64,000 nt of DNA from Bacteroidales bacterium UBA3143 (GTDB taxonomy: Bacteria; Bacteroidota; Bacteroidia; Bacteroidales; Dysgonomonadaceae). The notes beneath the pieces are model-generated. The model saw nothing but the letters and a program-made list of their open reading frames with translations. It was not told where the DNA came from and searched no databases. Location of the stretch: NCBI GenBank assembly GCA_002364735.1, contig DEZB01000001.1:62001-126000 (forward strand). The letters run 5' to 3'. Positions 26,652 to 34,399 of this stretch are shown in pieces. Positions within the stretch are counted from its first letter, which is position 1. Every line of letters begins with the position of its first letter. The position numbers and the translations under genes were made by a program.

Positions 26652-28015
26652 TATTGTTTGTTCATTATTTTTCGTTGCACCAAGTAATACCACATAGTTA
26701 GCGTTGTTCCTTTAAAAATGGTAGTGATGCTAATTGCCCACCACACTCCGTTAACACCCATTTGTTGTGCTAATAACATTGCTAATGGTATTCTAATTGC
26801 ATTAAGCGTTATACTGATAATTGCTGGTGGTGAGGTGCGACCAATTCCATTGAACATACCTTGCGTGGTTAATTCTAACATCATGAAAACTTGTGATATT
26901 CCCAATATAAAAAGATAATCCCCACCAGCCATATATGCCTCTCTTTCTGGAACGAAAATAGAGAAAATATCGGATCCAAAGCATATAAAAGCTGCACTGA
27001 GAATTACTCCCAGTGACAACAAGAGCTTGAGTGTAAAGGTATATGCTCTTTTTGCTCTGTCCATTCTGTTTGCAGAGTAGTTTTGAGCCACAAAACTAAC
27101 CAATGCTGTAGCAAAGCCCTCTGTTGTGTTCCAAGTGAGACCTTCTATTTGCCCCCCTGTGGTTTGGCTGGTCACTCCCAGGTGGCCGCCATGAATAGAT
27201 GCAATACGAACTAAGTTCATATTGATTAGAGAGAAAAAAACATTCATTGCTGCAACAGGCAGACCCAATTTGAAAATCTTTTTTGTGTAGCTCGATTTTA
27301 GCTTTATTAGAAAAGGAAAATCGCCAAACACACCATTACGTTTTTTTAAATGCCAAATGAATAGACTTAGAACTATAAGCTGAGAGAATGTTGTAGCATA
27401 AGCAGCTCCAGTTGATCCAAGAGCTGGAATTGGTCCATAACCAAATATCAATATTGGATCAATTACTATATTAAGAATAAGTCCAGTTGCATTATAATAA
27501 AAAGGAATATCACTTCGTCCTGATCCAACATATATACCCGAAAAATTGAGTATCATAAATACCATTGGGATGCTGAAGGATATAACACTTAAATAATCTG
27601 CTGCTTCAACGGAAATGGAAGGAGATAATTTGAAAAAATCAATAAACAAAAAGGGCATTGTTAGAAAAACAACGAAAAATATTACTCCCAGTATTATGGA
27701 AATGGTTGTTGTGTGTGAAGCGTAAATACTCGCTATGTCAAAACGCTTAATGCCGATTGATTGTCCTATTGATACTTCAGCGCTTATCTTAGAAAACAAT
27801 GCGAAGGAATGTACCATCCATATCAACATGCCCATAGCACCCACAGCGGCAACAGACTCGCTTCCCAATCTACCCACCCAAGCAAGATCAATAAGATTGT
27901 AAGCCATCTGAATAAAACTCGTTGCCATTAGGGGCAATGCCAATTTTATTAGTTGGTGAGAGATTCTACCCGTTGTAAAATCGCGGTATTGGGCTTGTTT
28001 GATGTTGTTTGACAC
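26648..28015 (-). CDS. MATE-family multidrug/Na+ efflux transporter
   Basis: A 455-aa inner-membrane protein with about twelve transmembrane segments. LIKLALPLMATSFIQMAYNLIDLAWVGRLG at the N-terminus and the equivalent start of the second half (IFKLGLPVAAMNVFFSLINM) reflect the internal MATE duplication. These antiporters export cationic compounds using H+ or Na+. The annotated start is a GTG (28013-28015). The next in-frame ATG would remove part of the first helix, so the GTG is kept. Substrate not predictable. Confidence 0.88.
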   Translation of the reverse strand: MSNNIKQAQYRDFTTGRISHQLIKLALPLMATSFIQMAYNLIDLAWVGRLGSESVAAVGAMGMLIWMVHSFALFSKISAEVSIGQSIGIKRFDIASIYASHTTTISIILGVIFFVVFLTMPFLFIDFFKLSPSISVEAADYLSVISFSIPMVFMILNFSGIYVGSGRSDIPFYYNATGLILNIVIDPILIFGYGPIPALGSTGAAYATTFSQLIVLSLFIWHLKKRNGVFGDFPFLIKLKSSYTKKIFKLGLPVAAMNVFFSLINMNLVRIASIHGGHLGVTSQTTGGQIEGLTWNTTEGFATALVSFVAQNYSANRMDRAKRAYTFTLKLLLSLGVILSAAFICFGSDIFSIFVPEREAYMAGGDYLFILGISQVFMMLELTTQGMFNGIGRTSPPAIISITLNAIRIPLAMLLAQQMGVNGVWWAISITTIFKGTTLTMWYYLVQRKIMNKQY

Positions 28016-28316
28016 TAACTTCTTGTTTTCTATTTTAAATTATGACCTTATTTAAATTTAATAGATCTGTTTTAGGATCACACTTTAAGTATTCTTTTTG
28101 AATGATGTATTATAGAATAAATCTTTGGGGGGCGCAAAGGTACAATTTTATTATAAAAAATGCGCTACTCTTTTTTACATATCAAAACATGACGCTTATC
28201 AATAATTGCTTAGAAAACGAGTTTTACTTGAGCATCAATATTATTATAATTTTCAACACATATCAATTTATAAATAAATAGTCATTCTATTTTATAATTC
28301 ATTAGAATATTAGTCC

Positions 28317-28656
28317 AAAAACAGGTGGAAATTAAATCCACCGCGGTAAATTGGACGTTCATCTGTTGAAAATGCAATCCACGACGGTGAAAATGTTTTG
28401 AAACACCAAAAATGATGCTTTTTGAAGCAAAAATGAAGAAAAATTGCGGTAATTGAAATAAAAGCAGTTTAAGAAGGATGGATTAACTCTTAAAATTTGG
28501 ATTTTTACATCTAAAATTTAATTTACAGGGCATAGAAGGAGAAAAATAGGGCAATAAAACGCGAAAAACATGTTTTCAAACATTTTCACCGTGGTAAATG
28601 CAAGTTTCAACTGTTTTAAACATTTTATTCGGTGTGGAAATGTTTAGAAAAAAATC
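28317..28656 (+). mobile_element. Dispersed CCGCGG-palindrome element, copy I (340 bp)
   Basis: Copy I aligns end to end, in opposite orientation, with 58851-59194. Both begin AAAACAGGTGGAAATTAAAT at this end. Both have two ACCGYGGT-type palindromes about 40 nt apart at each end, a weakly conserved centre with AAAAGCAGTT, the shared block GTTTTCAAACATTTTCACCG and an end in AAAATC or TTTATC. No open frame over 60 codons is supported inside. This is the signature of a non-autonomous mobile or structured repeat element. No target-site duplication could be recognised by eye. Confidence 0.7.
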
Positions 28657-28744
28657 ATCCTGCTTGAAAGTATATTTTAGAGTTAAGTGGCTCTTTTAGT
28701 ATAGCTTGTTTTTTGCGCTATATCTGGGTGTTTTAAAATGAACT

Positions 28745-28788
28745 GAAAAAAAAACACCATAGAAAGCTAATTCTATGGTGTTTTTTTT
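28745..28788 (-). terminator. Terminator downstream of tRNA-Gly (bidirectional)
   Basis: Perfect 12-bp stem AACACCATAGAA (28753-28764) / TTCTATGGTGTT (28771-28782), with an A-run before and a T-run after, so it can end transcripts from both sides. It closes the leftward ribH-tRNA unit. Confidence 0.9.
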
Positions 28789-28835
28789 GATTCTCATTAA
28801 AAGCTTTATTAAAAGCTGTAGCGTGAATCTGTGAG

Positions 28836-28908
28836 AGCGGAAGACGGGACTCAAACCCGCGACCCTCAGCTTGGAAGGCTAATGCTCTATCAACTGAGCT
28901 ACTTCCGC
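28836..28908 (-). tRNA. tRNA-Gly (anticodon TCC)
   Basis: A 73-nt cloverleaf: acceptor GCGGAAG/CTTCCGC, D-arm GCTC/GAGC, anticodon loop CTTCCAA with TCC, T-arm GCGGG TTTGAGT CCCGT and discriminator T. All four stems pair. No encoded CCA. It lies 15 nt past the ribH stop, so it may be cotranscribed with the TPR gene and ribH. Confidence 0.97.
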
Positions 28909-28923
28909 AATATATATTATTTT

Positions 28924-29424
28924 TTATTCTTCTAAATCTAAATACTTCTCTTGCAATGCTATCATTTTTAATGCTGCAATTGCACAATCTTCACCTTTAT
29001 TTCCATGACTACCACCAGCGCGTGCCTCAGCTTGTTCTTGATTGTTTGTAGTAAGTACACCAAATATGACGGGTGTGTCATATTCAAGATTCAATGTGGT
29101 GATTCCTTGCGTTACACTATCACAAACATAATCAAAGTGAGCAGTCTCGCCTTGAATGACGCAACCTAAAACAATCACGGCGTGAGCCATTGTATCTTCA
29201 ATAAGTGTTTTTGCTCCAAAAGTCAACTCTACACTACCTGGCACATACTCGATAATGATGTCGTCTTCTGTAACTCCCGCAGCAATAAGCGTATCAACAG
29301 CTCCCATTAAAAGATTGTTAGTAACAGGTAAATTCCATTCTGAAACAACAATGGCAATTATTTTATCTTTGCCCGATGGCAATTCAGCACTTTTATTGCG
29401 AGCTTTCTCTAAAATTGTCGACAT
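28924..29424 (-). CDS. ribH: 6,7-dimethyl-8-ribityllumazine synthase
   Basis: A 166-aa riboflavin-pathway enzyme condensing 3,4-dihydroxybutanone-4-phosphate with the ribitylamino-uracil. AIVVSEWNLPVTNNLL around 24-39 holds the ribityl-binding Trp/Asn loop. GSVELTFGAK near 65 and HAVIVLGCVIQGETAHFDYV near 84-103 hold the catalytic His. The length is normal. It is one nucleotide after the TPR gene's stop, the same pairing as in many Bacteroidales genomes. Confidence 0.96.
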   Translation of the reverse strand: MSTILEKARNKSAELPSGKDKIIAIVVSEWNLPVTNNLLMGAVDTLIAAGVTEDDIIIEYVPGSVELTFGAKTLIEDTMAHAVIVLGCVIQGETAHFDYVCDSVTQGITTLNLEYDTPVIFGVLTTNNQEQAEARAGGSHGNKGEDCAIAALKMIALQEKYLDLEE

Positions 29425-29425
29425 G

Positions 29426-30121
29426 TTATTTTTGGCTTAGTTTAGCTTGCTCAATATATTTATCAGCCTCTTGTCCTTCAGGAGAGTTCATATATTTCTT
29501 TTTAAGCAGCTCAAATGTTTCTGTTGCTTTGTCATACTTGTCGGCATGTAGATATGCAAATCCAGCTTTTTTATAATAAATGGGAGATAACATATTGTCA
29601 TCAGCCGTTTTCGCTGCTTTTATAAATGTGTCTGCAGCTTTTTCACTTTGTTCCAGATTCATATATACATCGCCAACTGCACCCGAAATAGCAGGAGTGA
29701 CAAGTTTGTCTCCACCTTTAAATTTTTTGAGATAATCTAATGCTTTTTCATTATCGCCTAATCTGCTATAGGATATTCCCGCATAAGCGCGTGCTAAATC
29801 AGCAGTTTTTGTTCCGCCATATTGATTCATTATTTCTTCAAACCCTATATAATCGTTTCCATCACCAAAAAGAGCCAGAGAGTCTTGTCTGTTTTGGAAA
29901 TAACGCTCTCCTTTATAAATAGCCGCTTGGGCATTTTCATTTTTTGGTTTTAAATATAGGTTATGGTATGCCAATACAGCCAATACAATAAGTATTACAG
30001 CACCCAAACCATACATGATGGCTTTTTGGTTTTTCTCAATAAATTGCTCTGAACTTGATAGTGCATCACCGATATTTTCTAAGTTTTTCTCGGTTCTCTC
30101 TTCGCTTTGTTTTTTTGACAT
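29426..30121 (-). CDS. Membrane-anchored tetratricopeptide-repeat protein
   Basis: A 231-aa protein. The N-terminal ~40 residues are charged and cytoplasmic, followed by one transmembrane helix (AIMYGLGAVILIVLAVLAYH, about 34-53) and a periplasmic region of several TPR-like helix pairs (DLARAYAGISYSRLGDNEKALDYL, PIYYKKAGFAYLHADKYDKATETF). This is the Anc/YfgM-like type and may assist envelope protein assembly. It is the first gene of a unit with ribH. Confidence 0.82.
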   Translation of the reverse strand: MSKKQSEERTEKNLENIGDALSSSEQFIEKNQKAIMYGLGAVILIVLAVLAYHNLYLKPKNENAQAAIYKGERYFQNRQDSLALFGDGNDYIGFEEIMNQYGGTKTADLARAYAGISYSRLGDNEKALDYLKKFKGGDKLVTPAISGAVGDVYMNLEQSEKAADTFIKAAKTADDNMLSPIYYKKAGFAYLHADKYDKATETFELLKKKYMNSPEGQEADKYIEQAKLSQK

Positions 30122-30218
30122 TTTATATAGTAAAAAAAAGGTTTCTAAATTGGAGAGGCAAAAGTAACGGTTTTTGGGTAATAAATAAAATATAATGACC
30201 GTTTTTTTAATAAAGATA

Positions 30219-30250
30219 TTTGTGCCTCATTAATCTTTTAGCTAAGTTTG
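30219..30250 (+). promoter_or_regulatory. Promoter of the DUF4468 gene (TTTG-N20-TAAGTTTG)
   Basis: TTTG at 30219-30222 and TAAGTTTG at 30243-30250 are separated by exactly 20 nt, the Bacteroidota sigma-ABfr consensus. A 9-bp perfect inverted repeat, CCTCATTAA (30225-30233) and TTAATGAGG (30262-30270), brackets the -7 element and could be an operator. Confidence 0.7.
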
Positions 30251-30301
30251 TAGTCAAAGGCTTAATGAGGAGCAATTTTTAATCATATATAATAAGAACA
30301 A

Positions 30302-30877
30302 ATGAAAAAAATTTTATTCATAATAAGCTTAATATTCATGTTTTTGGGCACCAATGCACAGTCTACAAAAGAGAATGTTTTCACAAGTGTACCAGAAGTA
30401 AATGGGAAAGTTGTTTTTCAGCAATTTATTCATACACATCAGAGTTTAAGCGAAGATCAAAGTTATGCGATACTCTATAAATGGGGAAAAGATAATTATG
30501 CAAGCAACCCTCTTTTGTCAGGAATAAGATTTAATGATAGCGATCAAAGCATCACAGTAAGTTCAAAAGTAGAACTTTTATTACCAGAGAATAGTCAAGG
30601 AGTGCGTGAGAAAATGCTCATGAATTATCGTTTCGATGCAAATATTACAAATGTAGGTTGCGTATTAAAAGTGCGCGATATAACTTATCAGACTGTTAGA
30701 GAAAAAGGCAAAAGCATTTTTCCTAAATCAACTTCGGCAGAAGAAATGATAACAGAAAATGCAATTAACTCAGTTTCCGATGATAAGGAGCTAAAACAAA
30801 ACCTACGTAAAGGAACGCTCTATTTTTTGAATGAACTTTACAACGAAATAAAGAAAGAGCTATCAGTCTCTAAATAG
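30302..30877 (+). CDS. Secreted DUF4468-domain protein
   Basis: A 191-aa protein with a signal peptide of about 19 residues (KKILFIISLIFMFLGTNAQ). The mature part fits DUF4468, a TBP-like fold domain (VNGKVVFQQFIHTHQSLSEDQ then VSSKVELLLPEN and VLKVRDITYQT). The family is common and secreted in Bacteroidetes, with no known function. Single-gene unit with its own promoter. Confidence 0.75.
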   Translation: MKKILFIISLIFMFLGTNAQSTKENVFTSVPEVNGKVVFQQFIHTHQSLSEDQSYAILYKWGKDNYASNPLLSGIRFNDSDQSITVSSKVELLLPENSQGVREKMLMNYRFDANITNVGCVLKVRDITYQTVREKGKSIFPKSTSAEEMITENAINSVSDDKELKQNLRKGTLYFLNELYNEIKKELSVSK

Positions 30878-30949
30878 TCTAATAATAGCAAGAAAGAAGT
30901 CTATTCGAAATTAAACGTTGCATCATTTATATTTTTATTTATCAAATTC

Positions 30950-30981
30950 TTTGGTAAGTAAAAAATATATGACTAATTTTG
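30950..30981 (+). promoter_or_regulatory. Promoter of the rpmB operon (TTTG-N20-TAATTTTG)
   Basis: TTTG at 30950-30953, a 20-nt spacer and TAATTTTG at 30974-30981 give the full Bacteroidota consensus, about 60 nt before rpmB. The spacing is identical to the DUF4468 promoter. Confidence 0.75.
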
Positions 30982-31043
30982 CGCCCTGATTTCGTGGAAA
31001 TAGTAGAATAAAAACGGAATATAAATAAAATAATAATAGAGCC

Positions 31044-31283
31044 ATGGCCAAGATTTGTCAAATAACAGGAAAAAGAGCAATGGTTGGAAATAACGTTTCA
31101 CATTCAAATACGAAAACGAAACGAAAATTCAACGTAAATTTGTTCAAGAGAAAATTATATTGGGTAGAAGAAGAATGCTGGATTAGTCTTAATGTTTCTG
31201 CTGCTGGTCTTCGTACAATTAATAAAATAGGTTTAAACGCTGCATTAAAAAAAGCTGCAGACAAAGGATATCTTAATGCTTAA
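31044..31283 (+). CDS. rpmB: 50S ribosomal protein L28
   Basis: A 79-aa basic protein with the L28 start MAKICQITGKRAMVGNNVSHSNTK (signature C-x-x-T-GK and N.VSHS) and the C-terminal ISLNVSAAGLRTINKIGL. First gene of the operon rpmB-rpmG-DUF4295, 21 nt from the next gene. Confidence 0.97.
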   Translation: MAKICQITGKRAMVGNNVSHSNTKTKRKFNVNLFKRKLYWVEEECWISLNVSAAGLRTINKIGLNAALKKAADKGYLNA

Positions 31284-31303
31284 TTTATAGGAGCACAATA
31301 ATT

Positions 31304-31492
31304 ATGGGAAAAAAAGCAAAAGGAAATAGGGTGCAGGTTATTTTAGAGTGCACGGAGCATAAAGAAAGTGGATTGCCTGGAACTTCGAGATATATTACAA
31401 CGAAGAACCGCAAGAACACCACTCAAAGACTTGAATTAAATAAATACAATCCAGTCTTGAAGAAAATGACATTACATAAAGAAATAAAGTAA
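31304..31492 (+). CDS. rpmG: 50S ribosomal protein L33
   Basis: A 62-aa basic protein with the L33 core: RVQVILECTEHKESGLPGTSRY, then TKNRKNT and LELNKYNP. It lacks the zinc-binding CxxC pairs of the C+ L33 form (only one Cys is present), so it is the zinc-independent type. It lies between rpmB and the DUF4295 gene. Confidence 0.97.
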   Translation: MGKKAKGNRVQVILECTEHKESGLPGTSRYITTKNRKNTTQRLELNKYNPVLKKMTLHKEIK

Positions 31493-31504
31493 AACAGAGT
31501 AGTC

Positions 31505-31663
31505 ATGGCAAAAAGAGCAGTCGCAGGTTTTCGCGATAAAACAACAACATCAGGACGTAGTCACACAAAAGTGATTAAAATGGTAAAATCAGATAATGGT
31601 TCTTACTCGTTCAAAGAAGAAATGGTACCAAATGAACAAGTTCAAGATTATTTCAAAAAATAA
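31505..31663 (+). CDS. DUF4295 small basic protein
   Basis: A 52-aa protein starting MAKRAVAGFRDKTTTSGRSH and ending VPNEQVQDYFKK. It is a conserved Bacteroidota companion of L28 and L33. Its strong positive charge and operon position suggest a ribosome-associated protein, but that is inference. It starts 12 nt after rpmG's stop and is followed by a terminator. Confidence 0.93.
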   Translation: MAKRAVAGFRDKTTTSGRSHTKVIKMVKSDNGSYSFKEEMVPNEQVQDYFKK

Positions 31664-31684
31664 TCTTGGGTTAATAATATATAA

Positions 31685-31719
31685 AAAAATCCTTGCGTGC
31701 GAATGCAAGGATTTTTTTT
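31685..31719 (+). terminator. Rho-independent terminator of the rpmB operon
   Basis: ATCCTTGC (31689-31696) pairs with GCAAGGAT (31705-31712), extended by A/T pairs on the outside and followed by a run of T. Confidence 0.92.
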
Positions 31720-31806
31720 GTTTTCTATTTTGTAGCTTTGTGTATTAGGGCGATTGTAGAAACATGTAGTTATGTTTTTAAATAGGTTATTGAAATTATT
31801 TATGTT

Positions 31807-32763
31807 ATGGCATTATTTAATATTTTTTCGAGAGGAAAAAAAGAGACACTTGATAAAGGATTAGAAAAAACAAAAGATAATATCTTTTCTAAACTTACAC
31901 GTGTAGTTGCAGGCAAATCTCAAGTAGATGAACAGGTATTAGATGAATTAGAGGAAATACTTATATCTTCTGATGTTGGCGTAGACACTACAATAAAAAT
32001 CATTGATAGAATTGAGCAAAGAGTAGCACACGATAAATATCTTACTACAGATGAACTAACTAAAATTTTACGTGAAGAAATTGCAGACTTATTAATGGAT
32101 AATAATTCTGCTGATATTGACGACTTCTCAATTCCAGAAGGTAGAAAACCATACGTTATTATGGTTGTGGGTGTTAATGGTGTGGGTAAAACTACAACTA
32201 TTGGAAAGTTAGCGCACCAATTTAAATCAAAAGGTTTATCTGTTTATCTTGGAGCTGCCGACACCTTTAGAGCTGCCGCTGTTGAGCAATTGATGATTTG
32301 GGGTGAGCGTGTAGGTGTGCCAGTAATTCGTCAAAAAATGGGTTCAGATCCAGCCTCTGTGGCTTTTGATACAATTAGCTCGGCTAAATCAAAGAATGCT
32401 GATGTAGTCATCATTGATACAGCTGGTCGTCTTCATAATAAAGTTAACCTGATGAACGAGTTGACAAAAATAAAAAATGTAATGAGTAAAGTTGTTCCAA
32501 ACACTCCAGATGAAGTTATGCTGATATTGGATGGATCAACTGGTCAAAATGCATTTGAACAAGCTAAACAATTTACTGCTGCAACTGAAGTCACTTCTTT
32601 AGCTATCACAAAACTTGACGGAACTGCTAAAGGCGGTGTCGTGATTGGTATTTCAGATCAATTTAAAATTCCTGTCAAATATATTGGTCTTGGAGAAGGT
32701 ATTGAAGACTTACAGGTATTTCGCAGAAAAGAGTTTGTAGATTCTTTGTTCAGCGATAAGTAA
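31807..32763 (+). CDS. ftsY: Signal recognition particle receptor FtsY
   Basis: A 318-aa SRP GTPase consisting of N and G domains with no long acidic A domain, as usual in this phylum. GVNGVGKTTTIGKLA (G1) is around 118-132, DTFRAAAVEQL (about 155), DTAGRLHNK (G3), TKLDGTAKGG (G4) and GLGEGIEDLQVF at the C-terminus. It targets ribosomes carrying membrane proteins to SecYEG. A -7 TAGCTTTG is at 31733-31740. It is followed by rimO after 23 nt. Confidence 0.95.
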   Translation: MALFNIFSRGKKETLDKGLEKTKDNIFSKLTRVVAGKSQVDEQVLDELEEILISSDVGVDTTIKIIDRIEQRVAHDKYLTTDELTKILREEIADLLMDNNSADIDDFSIPEGRKPYVIMVVGVNGVGKTTTIGKLAHQFKSKGLSVYLGAADTFRAAAVEQLMIWGERVGVPVIRQKMGSDPASVAFDTISSAKSKNADVVIIDTAGRLHNKVNLMNELTKIKNVMSKVVPNTPDEVMLILDGSTGQNAFEQAKQFTAATEVTSLAITKLDGTAKGGVVIGISDQFKIPVKYIGLGEGIEDLQVFRRKEFVDSLFSDK

Positions 32764-32786
32764 ATTAGAAGATTATAAACACACAA

Positions 32787-34085
32787 ATGATAAAAAACAG
32801 AATTGATGTTGTTACACTGGGTTGTTCAAAAAATCTGGTAGACTCAGAAATGTTGATGCGCCAGCTACTTGCAAATGGATACACTGTTGAACATGATTCG
32901 GACAGTCCTCAAGGTGAAATAGCTGTTATAAATACCTGTGGTTTTATTGGCGATGCCAAAGAAGAATCTATTAATATGATCTTATCTTTTGCAGACTTAA
33001 AAAACCGAAAGAAGCTTAAGAAGCTTTTTGTTATGGGTTGTTTGTCAGAGAGATATATGGCAGAATTGAGCGAAGAGATTCCCGAAGTGGATAAGTTTTA
33101 TGGGAAGTTTGCTTGGAGAGATTTAATCTCCGATTTAGGAAAATCATATAACCAAGAGTTTTCTTTAGAGAGAATGCTTTCAACTCCTAAGCATTATGCA
33201 TATATAAAGATATCGGAAGGATGCAATAGAACATGCTCCTACTGTTCAATACCTCTTATAACTGGGAAGCACAATTCTCGACAAATGGAAGAGATTGAAG
33301 AAGAGATGAAAATACTTGTTGAGAAAGGAGTAAAAGAATTTCAACTGATAGCCCAGGATTTAACCTATTACGGGTTGGATAATTACAAAGAGATGAAAAT
33401 AGCCGAACTGGTAAAGCGCATTTCTAACATTCCTGGTGTAAAATGGATTCGATTGCACTATGCCTATCCAGCTCACTTTCCAATGGACTTGTTACCCGTT
33501 ATTCGTGAATGTGATAATGTTTGTAAGTATCTGGATATAGCTTTGCAACATATTAGTGATAATATGTTGAGTAAGATGCGTCGCAACATTACAAAAGATG
33601 GAACAATCCAGTTAATAGAAACAATTAGAAAAGAAGTGCCAGGTATACATTTACGCACAACACTCATGGTGGGTCATCCCGGAGAGACCAACAATGACTT
33701 TGAGGAATTATTGGCCTTTGTTAAAGAAGTACACTTCGAGCGATTAGGCGCCTTTCCTTATTCTCATGAGGAGGATACGTATTGCGATAAGAATTACACT
33801 GATGACATTTCACCTGAGATTAAAGAAGAGAGATTAAATAAATTGATGGAAGTTCAAGAAGAAATTGCATTGGGCATAAATGAATTGAAAATAGGTCAAA
33901 CACTTAAAGTGATTGTTGATAGTGAAACACCCAATTATTACATTGCACGAACTGAATTCGATTCTCCCGATGTAGATGGAGAGGTGCTAATAGATAAAAA
34001 GCAAACATTAAAGGTAGGATCTTTTTACAGGGTTAACATTACTTCAGCAATGCCTTTCGATTTAATGGCGACTATTGTGAAATGA
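32787..34085 (+). CDS. rimO: Ribosomal protein S12 methylthiotransferase RimO
   Basis: A 432-aa radical SAM methylthiotransferase modifying Asp of ribosomal protein S12. The N-terminal UPF0004 domain has CSKN, NTCGF and MGCL, which give the three Cys of the second cluster. The SAM motif GCNRTCSYCSIP is near residue 143. A C-terminal TRAM domain ends in FDLMATIV. The length and the S12 recognition region fit RimO rather than MiaB. It follows ftsY as usual in Bacteroidales. Confidence 0.94.
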   Translation: MIKNRIDVVTLGCSKNLVDSEMLMRQLLANGYTVEHDSDSPQGEIAVINTCGFIGDAKEESINMILSFADLKNRKKLKKLFVMGCLSERYMAELSEEIPEVDKFYGKFAWRDLISDLGKSYNQEFSLERMLSTPKHYAYIKISEGCNRTCSYCSIPLITGKHNSRQMEEIEEEMKILVEKGVKEFQLIAQDLTYYGLDNYKEMKIAELVKRISNIPGVKWIRLHYAYPAHFPMDLLPVIRECDNVCKYLDIALQHISDNMLSKMRRNITKDGTIQLIETIRKEVPGIHLRTTLMVGHPGETNNDFEELLAFVKEVHFERLGAFPYSHEEDTYCDKNYTDDISPEIKEERLNKLMEVQEEIALGINELKIGQTLKVIVDSETPNYYIARTEFDSPDVDGEVLIDKKQTLKVGSFYRVNITSAMPFDLMATIVK

Positions 34086-34117
34086 AGTCTTTGAAGTTTT
34101 ATTTTAATATTTAAGTC

Positions 34118-34390
34118 ATGACAAACAAAGAACTTGTTGCACTAATAGCAGAGCAGTTAGGTTGGACGCAAACAAAAGTTTCGGAAATGCTGGCTCAAAC
34201 TGTAGAATTAATGAACACTCAATTGGCAGATAATGCCACAATAAGCATCCAGAATTTTGGGGTTTTTCAAACAAAAAAGAAAGCAGAGCGTATATCTGTC
34301 AATCCTCAGACCCAACAGCGATTTCTTGTTCCTCCTAAAATATCTGTTTATTTTAAACCTTCGTCCATCTTAAAAGATAAATTTAAATAG
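34118..34390 (+). CDS. HU-family DNA-binding protein
   Basis: A 90-aa protein with the HU/IHF fold: MTNKELVALIAEQLGWTQTK (helix 1), NFGVFQTKKK and the beta-arm RISVNPQTQQRFLVPPK. The proline-bearing arm tip is recognisable but diverged, as in Bacteroidota HU-like proteins. It forms a pair with the longer HU-domain gene 10 nt downstream. Confidence 0.9.
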   Translation: MTNKELVALIAEQLGWTQTKVSEMLAQTVELMNTQLADNATISIQNFGVFQTKKKAERISVNPQTQQRFLVPPKISVYFKPSSILKDKFK

Positions 34391-34399
34391 AGGAATATC

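Larger units (their letters stand above)
28016..28835. other. Intergenic region with a dispersed palindromic element
   Basis: An 820-nt gap between the MATE gene and tRNA-Gly. It contains one full copy of the CCGCGG-palindrome element (28317-28656) and the tRNA-side terminator (28745-28788). The parts 28016-28316 and 28657-28744 are AT-rich with no recognisable feature. Confidence 0.55.
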
